From contig CAYYTU010000090.1 of the NCBI GenBank assembly GCA_964474655.1, forward strand, positions 1 to 9,698: a stretch of 9,698 bases of DNA. The letters run 5' to 3'. Below, piece by piece: positions 1 to 7,429 of this stretch; position 1 is the first letter of the stretch; every line of letters begins with the position of its first letter. A model generated the notes under the pieces. That model was not told the DNA's origin. It ran no database searches and worked only from the letters and a program-made list of their open reading frames with translations. A program made the translations under genes and the position numbers. The DNA is from CAYYTU01 sp964474655. Lineage in GTDB: Bacteria; Chloroflexota; Anaerolineae; B4-G1.

Positions 1-855
1 GTCTTAACGCCCTTACGGGCATTGATGGTTTTTGGACTCTCTGGCGGAATCTGTGATGATTCCGACGGGGATGGGTCTTAACGCCCTTACGGGCATTGAT
101 GGTTTTTGGACAGAATACCGTATAGAGGAAGACAATATCGAATTCTACACGTCTTAACGCCCTTACGGGCATTGATGGTTTTTGGACTCCCTTGCCGAGG
201 GGTGGGGGGTACTTTCATCGTTCTTGAGTCTTAACGCCCTTACGGGCATTGATGGTTTTTGGACTCATCTTTCCCCAGGAAGTGTTGATGCATACCTGAG
301 GTCTTAACGCCCTTACGGGCATTGATGGTTTTTGGACTCAGTAAGCACCCATGCCCACAGGCCCCAACCTTGATGTCTTAACGCCCTTACGGGCATTGAT
401 GGTTTTTGGACATAGACTACGAAAAGAACTAAACCTAGTCCAAACCGAAAGTCTTAACGCCCTTACGGGCATTGATGGTTTTTGGACACGACCGCCCCAA
501 GGTCGTCGTCACAACCAACGTCGCGTCTTAACGCCCTTACGGGCATTGATGGTTTTTGGACCCAACTCGAGGGCGTCGACGCCAACGATTTTAACGAGTC
601 TTAACGCCCTTACGGGCATTGATGGTTTTTGGACTTAGATACCGGAAAAGCTTACGACGTAGTTATTTAGGTCTTAACGCCCTTACGGGCATTGATGGTT
701 TTTGGACTTACAGTTGCATTTGCTTATACTTGCCACACTAGTGAGTCTTAACGCCCTTACGGGCATTGATGGTTTTTGGACTTGATGCACTCGTGGACGG
801 ATGAGGCGCAGTTGTTCTGTCTTAACGCCCTTACGGGCATTGATGGTTTTTGGAC
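1..855 (-). CRISPR. CRISPR array, 12 repeats of 37 nt, 11 spacers, left end open
   Basis: Twelve identical 37-nt repeats start at 1, 75, 151, 228, 301, 375, 451, 525, 598, 671, 745 and 819. The eleven spacers are 36-40 nt long. The first repeat begins at base 1, so the array may continue to the left. I infer minus-strand transcription. On that strand the repeat has a stem GCCC, loop GTAA (a GNRA tetraloop), stem GGGC, followed by exactly eight bases, GTTAAGAC. This is the usual Cas6 arrangement, giving an 8-nt crRNA 5' tag, and it resembles Thermus type III repeats that carry the same CCCGTAAGGG core. An extended -10 promoter at 946-954 points into the array, and the cas genes run the same way. 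Spacer 11 (782-818) would then be the newest. No repeat shows decay. The plus-strand repeat also resembles some cyanobacterial repeats, so orientation is likely but not proven. Confidence 0.98.
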
Positions 856-939
856 TGCTATATTTACCGGTTCTCTCCGAAGCAACCCCCATATCTGGGA
901 TTGCCTCGCCGCGGATTCAATTGATAAGGTACCCAGACG
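856..939 (-). other. Probable CRISPR leader
   Basis: This stretch separates the leftward promoter from the first leader-proximal repeat (819-855). It has no credible reading frame and is AT-rich next to the repeat (TATATTTACC on the plus strand at 859-868). If the array is transcribed on the minus strand, this is the transcribed leader where new spacers would be inserted. The call rests on the repeat orientation argument; if the array runs the other way, the leader lies to the left of the window and this is only trailing sequence. Confidence 0.5.
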
Positions 940-945
940 CCCTAA

Positions 946-975
946 ATTATACCATAAAGGCCGATTTTGTGCGAA
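946..975 (-). promoter_or_regulatory. Extended -10 promoter for the CRISPR array
   Basis: On the minus strand, 954-946 reads TGGTATAAT, a perfect TATAAT preceded by the TGN extension. The best -35 is poor (TTCGCA, 975-970, spacer 18), which is common for extended -10 promoters. Transcription would start near 939, about 84 nt before the first repeat. The -35 region lies in the left arm of the inverted repeat at 970-1028, so that palindrome could influence it. Confidence 0.5.
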
Positions 976-1028
976 CACCCCCCTCGCGAACCCCCCTTTG
1001 GAGGCCCTTTTCAAGGGGGGTGTTCGCA
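970..1028. repeat. Palindromic element with perfect 14-bp arms
   Basis: Bases 970-983 (TGCGAACACCCCCC) and 1015-1028 (GGGGGGTGTTCGCA) are perfect inverted repeats around a 31-bp centre. The centre holds a shortened copy of the left arm (GCGAACCCCCC, 986-996), and CCCCCCTT (991-998) can pair with AAGGGGGG (1013-1020), so two competing hairpins are possible. Neither strand has a T-run after the stem, so it is not a standard intrinsic terminator. It sits between the end of csm5 and the array promoter. It could be a REP/MITE-like dispersed element, a transcription barrier, or a processing site. No transposase or clear target duplication is visible. Confidence 0.7.
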
Positions 1029-1090
1029 ACGATTAACGCTATTATGCAATTGTTAAGGTGCTCTCACTACGTTTTGCACCGTGAGGCGCT

Positions 1091-1109
1091 CAAAAGCCCA
1101 TCCTGGGGC
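1091..1109 (-). terminator. Weak terminator-like hairpin after csm5
   Basis: About 24 bases past the csm5 stop, the minus strand has GCCC, a six-base loop and GGGC followed by TTTTG. A four-base-pair stem and four T residues are a marginal intrinsic terminator. The stronger palindrome at 970-1028 further downstream may matter more. The rest of 1029-1132 shows nothing recognisable. Confidence 0.2.
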
Positions 1110-1132
1110 CTAACCGCTCCCGGGCAAGTGCG

Positions 1133-2488
1133 TCAGTCGATGATCCGGGCGTTCACCGCGCGAGGCCCCTTCGCCGACTGTTCCACGTCGAAGGCCAGTC
1201 GGTCGCCCTGGCGCGGTGCTGGCGTCGGGTCTAGCAATCCGCTGACGTGAAGAAAGACGTCTTCTCCACCGCCGTCGGGCGCCACGAAGCCATACCCCTT
1301 CGAGCCCGAGAACCACTTGACCGTCCCGGTGCGCTGCCCGGTGGCCGCCTTCTTGGGCGCCGGCGCTTCCGCTACCTCGATCTCATCCAGCCCCGCGACC
1401 CGCACCGCCAGCCAGCCCATCGGCAGGGCCGGGCGCCCGTTCTGCAGCGCCAGGTGTCGGCTGCGCGGGAAAGGATCGCCGGGACGCCGGTTACGCTCTC
1501 GCGTCATCCGATACTGGCTCAGCATCCGCTCGAATTGCCGCTCGTCCTGCCGCAGCAGCTCGCTGCCCAGCGTCTTGCTCTCCCAGCCGGCGCCCCAGCC
1601 CACCTGGATCAACAGGGTATCGTCGGGCAGCTCCAGCAAGCGCTTGATCAGCCGATCGTAGAAGCGCATCGCGCCCCGCGGCCCATCTTTGCCCTTGAAG
1701 TACTCGGCCTCGGCGATCAGGCGCTGCTGAGCGTGCTGCTTGGCCATCGCGGGCAGCTCCTTGAGCCAGCGCCGCTTCCCCTGCCAGCGCAGCCGGCCCG
1801 CCTCCGGATCCTCGAAGCCGTAGGTCTCCAGGGTGAGGGCAGCGTGGAGCACCGTCCCCGGCGCGATGGCCTCCACGTCGACGTCCAGGCCGGAGCTGCG
1901 CGAGGAGGCGGTGGGGTAGACGCGCACGGTGTGGAGCGCCAGGTGGTCGTCGGCGNNNNNNNNNNCCCGGACGCGCAGGGCGCGCAGCCAGTCGTGGTTC
2001 GGGTCGCGCCCGAAGACCTGCTGCTCCAGCGGCTGGGAGGCCCAGCGGGGGTTGCGCTTCAGGCGGCCCAGGTCGAGCGCCTGTTCCTCGGACCGGTAGA
2101 CGCCCCAGAGGAGCAGCGTGCGCAGCGCGCCCTTGAGCGAGGAGCCCGGCAGGTAGGGCCGGTCGAAGACGTCCTTGATCTGCTCGACCACCTGGGCACC
2201 GCGACTTTGGGCGCTGGGCATGCCCGGGATGACGTAGCGGAAGAGCTCGGACCCGGGTTCGAAGTCCCCGGGGCGGAGCAGCTCAGTGGCCGGGCGGCCC
2301 ATCAGCGTCTCGTCGAATTCCTCCCCGCCGCCCAGCGCGGCGTCCAGCAGGGTGTCCTCGTCGATGCGCCAGGTGCGGCCGTCGCGGGCCACGTAGTCGT
2401 AGCCGTGCAGCAGTTCGCGCCCGCTGCCCACGTGCAGGGGGCTGAGCACGGTGATCGCCAGGTCGAGCTGTTGAGTGATCTCAGGCAT
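1133..2488 (-). CDS. csm5: Csm5 (RAMP) fused to a C-terminal cold-shock domain
   Basis: Csm5 is the Cas7-like RAMP subunit that caps the type III-A complex near the crRNA 3' end and is needed for crRNA maturation. This 451-residue protein has the family hallmarks: N-terminal SPLHVGSG (about 16-23), YLPGSSLKGALR (about 112-123), the glycine-rich VGWGAGWESKTLG, and the C-terminal FPRSRHL...LPMGWL block. After a short Ala/Pro/Lys linker (about 371-387), residues 388-451 form a whole cold-shock domain, with GTVKWF, the RNP1-like KGYGFV (397-402) and the RNP2-like VFLHVS (411-416). No stop or alternative start separates the two parts, and the stop codon directly follows the domain. Ten N at 1956-1965 hide about four residues after ALRVR, but the frame holds across them. 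The ATG overlaps the csm4 stop by 8 bases, with GGAGG six bases upstream. Typical Csm5 proteins lack this extension. Confidence 0.93.
   Translation of the reverse strand: MPEITQQLDLAITVLSPLHVGSGRELLHGYDYVARDGRTWRIDEDTLLDAALGGGEEFDETLMGRPATELLRPGDFEPGSELFRYVIPGMPSAQSRGAQVVEQIKDVFDRPYLPGSSLKGALRTLLLWGVYRSEEQALDLGRLKRNPRWASQPLEQQVFGRDPNHDWLRALRVRXXXXADDHLALHTVRVYPTASSRSSGLDVDVEAIAPGTVLHAALTLETYGFEDPEAGRLRWQGKRRWLKELPAMAKQHAQQRLIAEAEYFKGKDGPRGAMRFYDRLIKRLLELPDDTLLIQVGWGAGWESKTLGSELLRQDERQFERMLSQYRMTRERNRRPGDPFPRSRHLALQNGRPALPMGWLAVRVAGLDEIEVAEAPAPKKAATGQRTGTVKWFSGSKGYGFVAPDGGGEDVFLHVSGLLDPTPAPRQGDRLAFDVEQSAKGPRAVNARIID
1136..1327 (-). other. Cold-shock (CspA-like OB-fold) domain within csm5
   Basis: This is the sub-gene region encoding residues 388-451 of the Csm5 fusion. 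It aligns by eye along the full length of CspA-type proteins: GTVKWF at the start, KGYGF (RNP1), DVFLHVS (RNP2), then the conserved GD, a short strand and AKGPRAVNA near the end. These proteins bind single-stranded RNA or DNA through the RNP aromatic residues, all present here (W392, F393, Y399, F401, F412, H414). It is in frame with Csm5, so it should act as a tethered nucleic-acid-binding module. Confidence 0.92.
1956..1965. other. Run of ten N (assembly gap or masked bases)
   Basis: Ten undetermined bases lie inside csm5. The reading frame is open and Csm5-like on both sides (ALRVR before, ADDHLALHTVRVYP after), so the true length is probably ten or differs by a multiple of three. The hidden residues fall where Csm5 proteins usually have a short Asp-Ser type motif after the RV strand. 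Confidence 0.99.
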
Positions 2489-3632
2489 CGTCGCCCTCCT
2501 TCGTCTCCGCCATCTGGACGCCGACGGGGCAGGCGTAGCCCCAGCGCCAGATGGGATAAGCGTCCCAGCCCTCGGGCCGTACGTCCGCCAACCGGCCCCA
2601 GGGCGCCGCGCCCACCGGCTCGAAGACCGAGCCCTCGCGCAGCATACGGACTTGCTTTCTCCGCCGGGCCTGGTGCCCGGGGGCGCCCAGCCAGCCAGCG
2701 ATCGCGTCCAGGCGGTAGGCGGCCTGACCGCGCAGGGTCTGGGGCAGCTCGTCGCGGCAGGGCAGGTAGCGGGAGAGGGTCAGGCAGGGGCCATCCGTGC
2801 GCGGCGCTGGCAGGTCGAGCGCCAGAGGCGGTTCCTCCAGGGTGAACTGACCGTAGCCCACGGAGCGCTCGCCGCCCAGACCGCGGTCGCCCAGGTGGGC
2901 CAGCAGCGTCTCCAGCCGGGCCTGCGCATCGGCGTCGATCCCGTCGGGCCATTGGACGCCGAGCCAGAGACCGCAGCCGGGCGCGTAGACCGTGCGTCCG
3001 ATGCGGTAGACGGCCGAGGCCGCGCTGACCCGGTCCACCGTGACCCGGTCGACCGGCCGCGAGCCCCAGACCTGCTGTTCCCGCAGCCAGCGGCGGCCCT
3101 CCTCGCCCTTCAGCCAGCCGTGCCAGTCGTTCCGCTTGCGCACGTCCTCCGGGGCCTGGCTCTGCCAGGTGTCGGGCAGGGCGTCGATCTCCTCGGCCGC
3201 CAGCCAGACGCGCCCGTCCTGCAGGAAGGCGCCCTCGTCCTTCACGCCATCGGCGTAGGCCGCCATCGGCTCATACGCCAGCAGGCGGCGGAAGATGGCG
3301 GGCGAGACGTAGCGCAGCCGCTTGAACAGCTTCCGCTGGCCCGGTTCCCGTTCCAGGTTGACCCGCAGAAACGGGAAGGGCAGCAGCGGCAGGTCCCCGG
3401 CGCGGGGGAAGACGGAGGTGAGCAGAAAGGGCGGTCGTTCCTCGCGGAACGGCGCGACGAAGGCCCGCACCGCCTCGCTGCCCTCCAGGTCGCCCAGCGT
3501 GGCTACCAGGGCGGCGAAGAGCGTGTCCGAGGGGCAATGCGGCGCCGAGCCCTCCTGCTCCAGCCCCCGCAGCCCGAAGTGGAACCCGGCCCCAGGTTTT
3601 GGGGTCAGGCGATAGGTCGTCCAAGTGGTCAT
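2481..3632 (-). CDS. csm4: Csm4, type III-A RAMP subunit at the crRNA 5' end
   Basis: Csm4 (Cas5-like) holds the 8-nt 5' tag of the crRNA and bridges Cas10 to the Csm3 backbone. The product is 383 residues, in the upper part of the usual size range. Family features are the N-terminal TTYRLTPKPGAGFHFG strand, PSDTLFAAL, the LPLLPFPFLR segment, the YRIGRTVYAP strand, and the glycine-rich loop GDRGLGGERSVGYGQF (about 248-263), typical of RAMP proteins. Two ATG codons lie in tandem at 3635 and 3632. AGGAGG is three bases from the first and six from the second, so I chose the second; the choice changes one residue. The gene starts about 10 bases after the csm3 stop, and its ribosome site overlaps that stop. 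Its own stop overlaps the csm5 start by 8 bases, implying translational coupling. Confidence 0.93.
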   Translation of the reverse strand: MTTWTTYRLTPKPGAGFHFGLRGLEQEGSAPHCPSDTLFAALVATLGDLEGSEAVRAFVAPFREERPPFLLTSVFPRAGDLPLLPFPFLRVNLEREPGQRKLFKRLRYVSPAIFRRLLAYEPMAAYADGVKDEGAFLQDGRVWLAAEEIDALPDTWQSQAPEDVRKRNDWHGWLKGEEGRRWLREQQVWGSRPVDRVTVDRVSAASAVYRIGRTVYAPGCGLWLGVQWPDGIDADAQARLETLLAHLGDRGLGGERSVGYGQFTLEEPPLALDLPAPRTDGPCLTLSRYLPCRDELPQTLRGQAAYRLDAIAGWLGAPGHQARRRKQVRMLREGSVFEPVGAAPWGRLADVRPEGWDAYPIWRWGYACPVGVQMAETKEGDDA

Positions 3633-3642
3633 CATTGACCTC

Positions 3643-4449
3643 CTAAGCGGACGCTGCTATGGGCACGCCGTCCTCTTTCAGCCAGGCCAGCAACTCGTCC
3701 ATCCGGGCCGTCAGCGCCGTCAGGCTCTCGAAGGATGCATCTTCCTCCGGGAAGTAGCGTTCGTTATTGTAATCGCCGCGGGCGCGGACGTAGACCTGGA
3801 TGTCGCGGAAGGCCACCTGGCCGGAACCGCGCGAGCCGGAGCCGCCCAGGTAGTCGTCCTCCAAAAGCTGCATACCCTCGACCACCTGCTCGAAGCGCGT
3901 CACGTCGGCCGGCTCGTAGATGGAGTAGACCATCTCGGCCGGACCGAAGACGGCGCCGGCCGGCACGCGTTCCATCTGGCGCGGTGTGGCGGCCGAGGTG
4001 ACACGGTCGATGGCCGCCTCCCACTTGACCTCACTGAGCGGCAGGTCGGTCTTGGCCTTGCGCAGCTCTTCCACGCTCTCCTCGGTCAGCTGCACGTCGC
4101 GCACCACCAGCCGGGTGGAGGTGGAGAAATCGCGCTGGCCCGGCAGGCCGTAGATGTGGCAGACGGCGCAGTCGGCGTACGCCTCGGCGCTCTGGCAGGT
4201 ATGGATGGTGACCTGGCCGATGCGCTGGTTCTGCGGCCGGCTGCGGAACTTCTCCATCTGCGAGCGCATCTTCCCTTTGAGCGAGGAGCCGGGGATGTAG
4301 GGCTGGTTGGAAAGCGGGTCGCGGATGACCACGTTGTCGACGCCGCCGATGGAGAGCGAGCTCTCGGCGCCGCCGATGTGGAGGCCGGTCTCGGCCTCGA
4401 TCTTGCATTCGATGAACACACGTCCGTATAGATTTGCTCGTTCAGTCAT
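3643..4449 (-). CDS. csm3: Csm3, backbone RAMP and target-RNA endonuclease
   Basis: Csm3 is the Cas7-like subunit present in several copies along the crRNA. It cuts bound target RNA at 6-nt intervals. The 268-residue product has the core family motifs: ETGLHIGG (20-27), GGVDNVVIRDP (35-45), YIPGSSLKGKMR (51-62) and the glycine-rich LGGSGSRGSGQVAF (201-214). Asp38 lies in the position of the catalytic Asp33 of Streptococcus thermophilus Csm3, within a matching IDxPVIxDP context, so RNA cutting should be intact. His83, Cys85, Cys94 and Cys97 form a likely zinc site. The ATG at 4449 follows GGAGGTG by five bases and lies 11 bases after the csm2 stop. The gene looks complete and ordinary. Confidence 0.97.
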   Translation of the reverse strand: MTERANLYGRVFIECKIEAETGLHIGGAESSLSIGGVDNVVIRDPLSNQPYIPGSSLKGKMRSQMEKFRSRPQNQRIGQVTIHTCQSAEAYADCAVCHIYGLPGQRDFSTSTRLVVRDVQLTEESVEELRKAKTDLPLSEVKWEAAIDRVTSAATPRQMERVPAGAVFGPAEMVYSIYEPADVTRFEQVVEGMQLLEDDYLGGSGSRGSGQVAFRDIQVYVRARGDYNNERYFPEEDASFESLTALTARMDELLAWLKEDGVPIAASA

Positions 4450-4460
4450 TGGGGCACCTC

Positions 4461-4868
4461 CTAATTGCCGCCGTGGGCCTTGTGGTAGGCCAGCGTGGCC
4501 TCGAAGAAATCGACGAAATGCTGGAATCGCTGCCGGTCGCCTTTGACCAGGTCGATGGCCTCGGTGAGGACGTCGACCAGAGTCTGGACGCCGCGACCGC
4601 GTTCCCGCTTGGCCTGGTAGGCCATCTTGGGCTTGAGCAGCAACAGCTCGCGCCGGGCTTGCTCGGCCTCCTGCTCCTCGGCTGCGTCCTGCGGCTCCTC
4701 CGGCCAGGTCATCTCGATGCGCCGCACCGTGCCGAAGATGTTGCGGATCTGGCTGGTGCTCAGCTTGCGGGCCAGATCGCGGCCCAGCTTCTCGGCGACC
4801 TGGACCGTCGCTTCCGCGTCGCCGTCCTCGACAATTGCATGTAATGATGCTTCGCTTACCTTGCTCAT
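4461..4868 (-). CDS. csm2: Csm2, small subunit of the type III-A complex
   Basis: Csm2 is the alpha-helical small subunit that forms the inner filament contacting the crRNA-target duplex. The 135-residue product has the family pattern: LSTSQIRNIFGTVRRIEM in the N-terminal half, LLLLKPKMAYQAKRERG in the middle, and a C-terminal RFQHFVDFFEATLAYHKAHGG. An acidic, glutamine- and alanine-rich stretch (about 57-71) sits between the helices as a likely loop. The ATG at 4868 is two bases after the cas10 stop, with AAGGAG eight bases upstream, so the two genes are probably coupled. Length and position are normal for the family. Confidence 0.95.
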   Translation of the reverse strand: MSKVSEASLHAIVEDGDAEATVQVAEKLGRDLARKLSTSQIRNIFGTVRRIEMTWPEEPQDAAEEQEAEQARRELLLLKPKMAYQAKRERGRGVQTLVDVLTEAIDLVKGDRQRFQHFVDFFEATLAYHKAHGGN

Positions 4869-4870
4869 AT

Positions 4871-7429
4871 CTATCGCTCCTTCTGATCCTCTCGCTTCAA
4901 CAGCTCGACCCAGCGGGCGGCCGGGCCCAGCGTCTCGATGTACCGAAAATCGTCATCCTTCAATCGTCGCCGCAGGCGGGCGATCTCGTCTCTTGCCTCC
5001 TTGTTCTGTCGGTCCTCCATCCGCTTGAGGAAGTAGGCCCCGCGCCACATCCACGGCCCCCAGGTGGGCTTGCCGCGCTCCTCGGCGGCCTCCGTGAACT
5101 GAGCGTACAGCTTGATCAGCGTCCGCAGCAGTGACCGGTCGACGCCCAGCCCGCCGTCATCATCAGGCGTCACCAGCTCCATCAAGCGCTCCCGCTCCTT
5201 CTTCACCGCGTCGAAAGCCTCCCAGGGAAAGGTCACGCCCAGGAAGCTGAAGGCGTCCTTGGCGTGCCCCCCGTCCGGGCGCTCCAGGTCCTTGGCCGCA
5301 TCCAGGGCCCGCTCGGCGTCGCGGGCGGCCTGGTAGAGCGGATACTTGCCGCCGTGCAGCGTCAGCCCGCCGGAGAGGTGGATCCCGGCGTGGTCGGCCG
5401 CGAAGCAGGTCAGATCGCGCCGAATTGTGTCCGCCAGCCCGGGCAGCGCGTCCCAGGCGCCGACGATGAACAGGTCGTCGCCGCCGGAGTAGATGGCGTA
5501 GACCTTGTCCGGCCCCTCGGCGTTGATCCGCCGGCAGAGCCGCCCCACCCAGCCCTCGAAGAAGAGCGAGAGGGCGAAGCTGAGCGAGGCCACGCGGGAG
5601 AGGGTGCCCTCGTCCTTCATGCCCCACTTGAACAGATCGCCCAGGTCGTCCACGTCCATGCGCAGCACGCCCAGCCGCCGGACGCCGCGGGCCTGCTCCT
5701 GCATCAGGCCGAACTCCTTGACGTCGCCCGGCGCGGGCAGCTCCCGGCGCTCGCGCCCCTCGGCGTATCGCGCGAAGGCCGCCGTCCGCAGATCTTCCTC
5801 GGAGACGCGCGGCGTGACGTTGACCGCGTAGCGGGTGCCGGGCGCGACGGGGCAGCCGCAATGGGAGCCAATGCTCCGGGCGACGGCAGCCGCGTCGGTC
5901 AGGTCGCGGGTGGCCAAAAGCGCAGCCCGCTCCACGTCGTCCGGCAGGCGCAGCGCCGGGCGGCCGTCGGCGGCCGTGAGGCCCACCGCCAGCCCGAAGG
6001 CCCGCAGCGCCTCCTCGTAGCCGGCCCGTTCGCTGTCCGCCGGCGCCACCTGGCCCAGCAGCAGGTAGTCGGCGTCACGCAGGCGGCGGCCCAGCGCCTC
6101 CAGCGACTGGCAGAACGCGCAGATCCGGCGCTCGTCAGCGGTGTCCTCGCGCTCCACCTCGACCTCGCCCTCGTAGTGGCAGACCTGGCACTCGTCCTCC
6201 TCGCCGCCGCCCTGGCCCACCGGCCCGAAGACCTGCTCCTCCAGCAGGTCGACGTCGTCCAGCTCGGCGAAGCGCTGGCGCTTGGCCGCGCCCATCTCCT
6301 GCGAGACCTCGCTCCACTTCTCGCTGAAGCGCTGGCGGTCGAAGTCGGCGGCTTCGGCCTCCGCCCAGCCCAGGGCCAGGTAGAGGTCGCCGCCGTGGTG
6401 GTCGAGCAGCTTGCGGCTCACCTCGGCCCGCAGCGCTTCCAGCTGCTCCTCGGCCTCCGGCGGGGCCAGGAAGTAGAAGTGCCCGCCGCCAGCGTAGAGC
6501 AGGTTGGTGATGGGTAGGTTCAATTGGCGCAGCAAGTAGCGGGTCACCGCCTCGGTCAGCAGCTCCAGGTAGAACGAGCGACCCCGCAGCCCCTTGGCCG
6601 CGCCCTTGGCCGTGATGGTGTAGATGAAGTCCTGCACGCCGGAGACGTCGCCCCCGACCAGCAGGGCCACTTGTGTCTGGGCCAATCTAGCGGGAGGCTC
6701 TACCTCTGCGGGGTTACCTCCTTGACGTTTCGCTTCCTCACGTGCCTGGTGCCAATCACTTAACGCCTGAAGCAGAGCTTTCAGCGTATCCTCCGGCATC
6801 CCCTGCAGGCAGGTCGCCAAAGCCGCCGTGGTGCGGCTGTGGTCGAAGAGCGAGACGTCGGGCACCGCGCGGTAGTAGGCGCCGGGCACGCACCAGGCAA
6901 AGCGCTGCAGCGCGTGGTACATCCCCGTCAGGTAGGCGGGCAGGTCGTCGTCGGGCAGATCCTCGACCGCCTGCACGAAGCCGTCCCAGAGCGTCTCGTA
7001 AGCGTCGGTCTCCTCCTCCTCCGACGGCAGCGCGTCACCGGGGAAGAGGGCCTCCTCGCTCAGGGCCAACGGCTCCAGGGGCCAGACCTTCGGAGCCGGG
7101 CGCTCGTCCTCCTCGCCGACGCGGGTGAGGATCGACACCAGCTGGCGCTTGCCCCTCTTCTCGGTCTCCTCGCGCTCGGACGCCGAGAGCCGGTCGGCCA
7201 GGGCCACGACTTTGGTCATATACCCCTCCAGGGGCTTGTCGTGGTGGCCCATCACCGGGTAGAGGTGCTGCCGCCACGCCTCGGGCACGTGGGCGCTGAT
7301 GAACTCGCCGCCCACGTCCGTGTGCTTGCCGGATCGCCAGCCGGCCCGCTGCGCCAGCTTGCCAATATCGTGCAACAACCCGGCCAGCGCGGCCAGGTAA
7401 GCCTTGTCTTTCATCGCATCAGGATGCAT
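4871..7429 (-). CDS. cas10: Cas10/Csm1, large subunit with HD nuclease and GGDD cyclase motifs
   Basis: Cas10 is the signature type III subunit: on target RNA binding it cuts single-stranded DNA (HD domain) and makes cyclic oligoadenylate from ATP (Palm domain). The product is 852 residues. The HD domain shows LLHDIGK (His20-Asp21), GHHD (62-64) and ADRLSA (from 78). Residues from about 260 match Csm1 (GDVSGVQDF, then KGLRGRSFYLELL). A zinc finger is formed by Cys414, Cys417, Cys437 and Cys440. The second Palm domain has YSGGDDLFIVG with GGDD at 649-652. Both activities therefore look intact, and the FYLELL block favours Csm1 over Cmr2. I chose the ATG at 7429, six bases after GGAGG; a TTG at 7432 would add one residue. 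The start overlaps the end of the preceding zinc-ribbon gene by 11 bases. Confidence 0.97.
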   Translation of the reverse strand: MHPDAMKDKAYLAALAGLLHDIGKLAQRAGWRSGKHTDVGGEFISAHVPEAWRQHLYPVMGHHDKPLEGYMTKVVALADRLSASEREETEKRGKRQLVSILTRVGEEDERPAPKVWPLEPLALSEEALFPGDALPSEEEETDAYETLWDGFVQAVEDLPDDDLPAYLTGMYHALQRFAWCVPGAYYRAVPDVSLFDHSRTTAALATCLQGMPEDTLKALLQALSDWHQAREEAKRQGGNPAEVEPPARLAQTQVALLVGGDVSGVQDFIYTITAKGAAKGLRGRSFYLELLTEAVTRYLLRQLNLPITNLLYAGGGHFYFLAPPEAEEQLEALRAEVSRKLLDHHGGDLYLALGWAEAEAADFDRQRFSEKWSEVSQEMGAAKRQRFAELDDVDLLEEQVFGPVGQGGGEEDECQVCHYEGEVEVEREDTADERRICAFCQSLEALGRRLRDADYLLLGQVAPADSERAGYEEALRAFGLAVGLTAADGRPALRLPDDVERAALLATRDLTDAAAVARSIGSHCGCPVAPGTRYAVNVTPRVSEEDLRTAAFARYAEGRERRELPAPGDVKEFGLMQEQARGVRRLGVLRMDVDDLGDLFKWGMKDEGTLSRVASLSFALSLFFEGWVGRLCRRINAEGPDKVYAIYSGGDDLFIVGAWDALPGLADTIRRDLTCFAADHAGIHLSGGLTLHGGKYPLYQAARDAERALDAAKDLERPDGGHAKDAFSFLGVTFPWEAFDAVKKERERLMELVTPDDDGGLGVDRSLLRTLIKLYAQFTEAAEERGKPTWGPWMWRGAYFLKRMEDRQNKEARDEIARLRRRLKDDDFRYIETLGPAARWVELLKREDQKER

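Noticed and set aside
351..638. Plus-strand reading frame of 95 codons through the array
   Set aside because: It is the CRISPR repeat read as protein: the same peptide block recurs with each repeat. Similar frames at 683-892, 757-1029 and 776-1036 have the same cause or run off the array.
940..947. CCCTAAAT next to the array promoter as another copy of the csm operator motif
   Set aside because: It matches only the CCCTA part of the half-site and has no dyad partner.
1247..2845. Plus-strand 532-codon frame opposite csm5 and csm4
   Set aside because: It is a GC-rich shadow, rich in Arg, Pro, Ala and Gln without motifs. The minus strand has recognisable Csm5, cold-shock and Csm4 motifs.
2475..3638. 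Plus-strand 387-codon frame covering csm4 almost exactly
   Set aside because: It mirrors csm4 on the opposite strand and shows no family motif or ribosome site.
5264..6517. Plus-strand 417-codon frame inside cas10
   Set aside because: It is a shadow of the Cas10 zinc-finger and Palm region; the minus strand carries the conserved CxxC and GGDD motifs.
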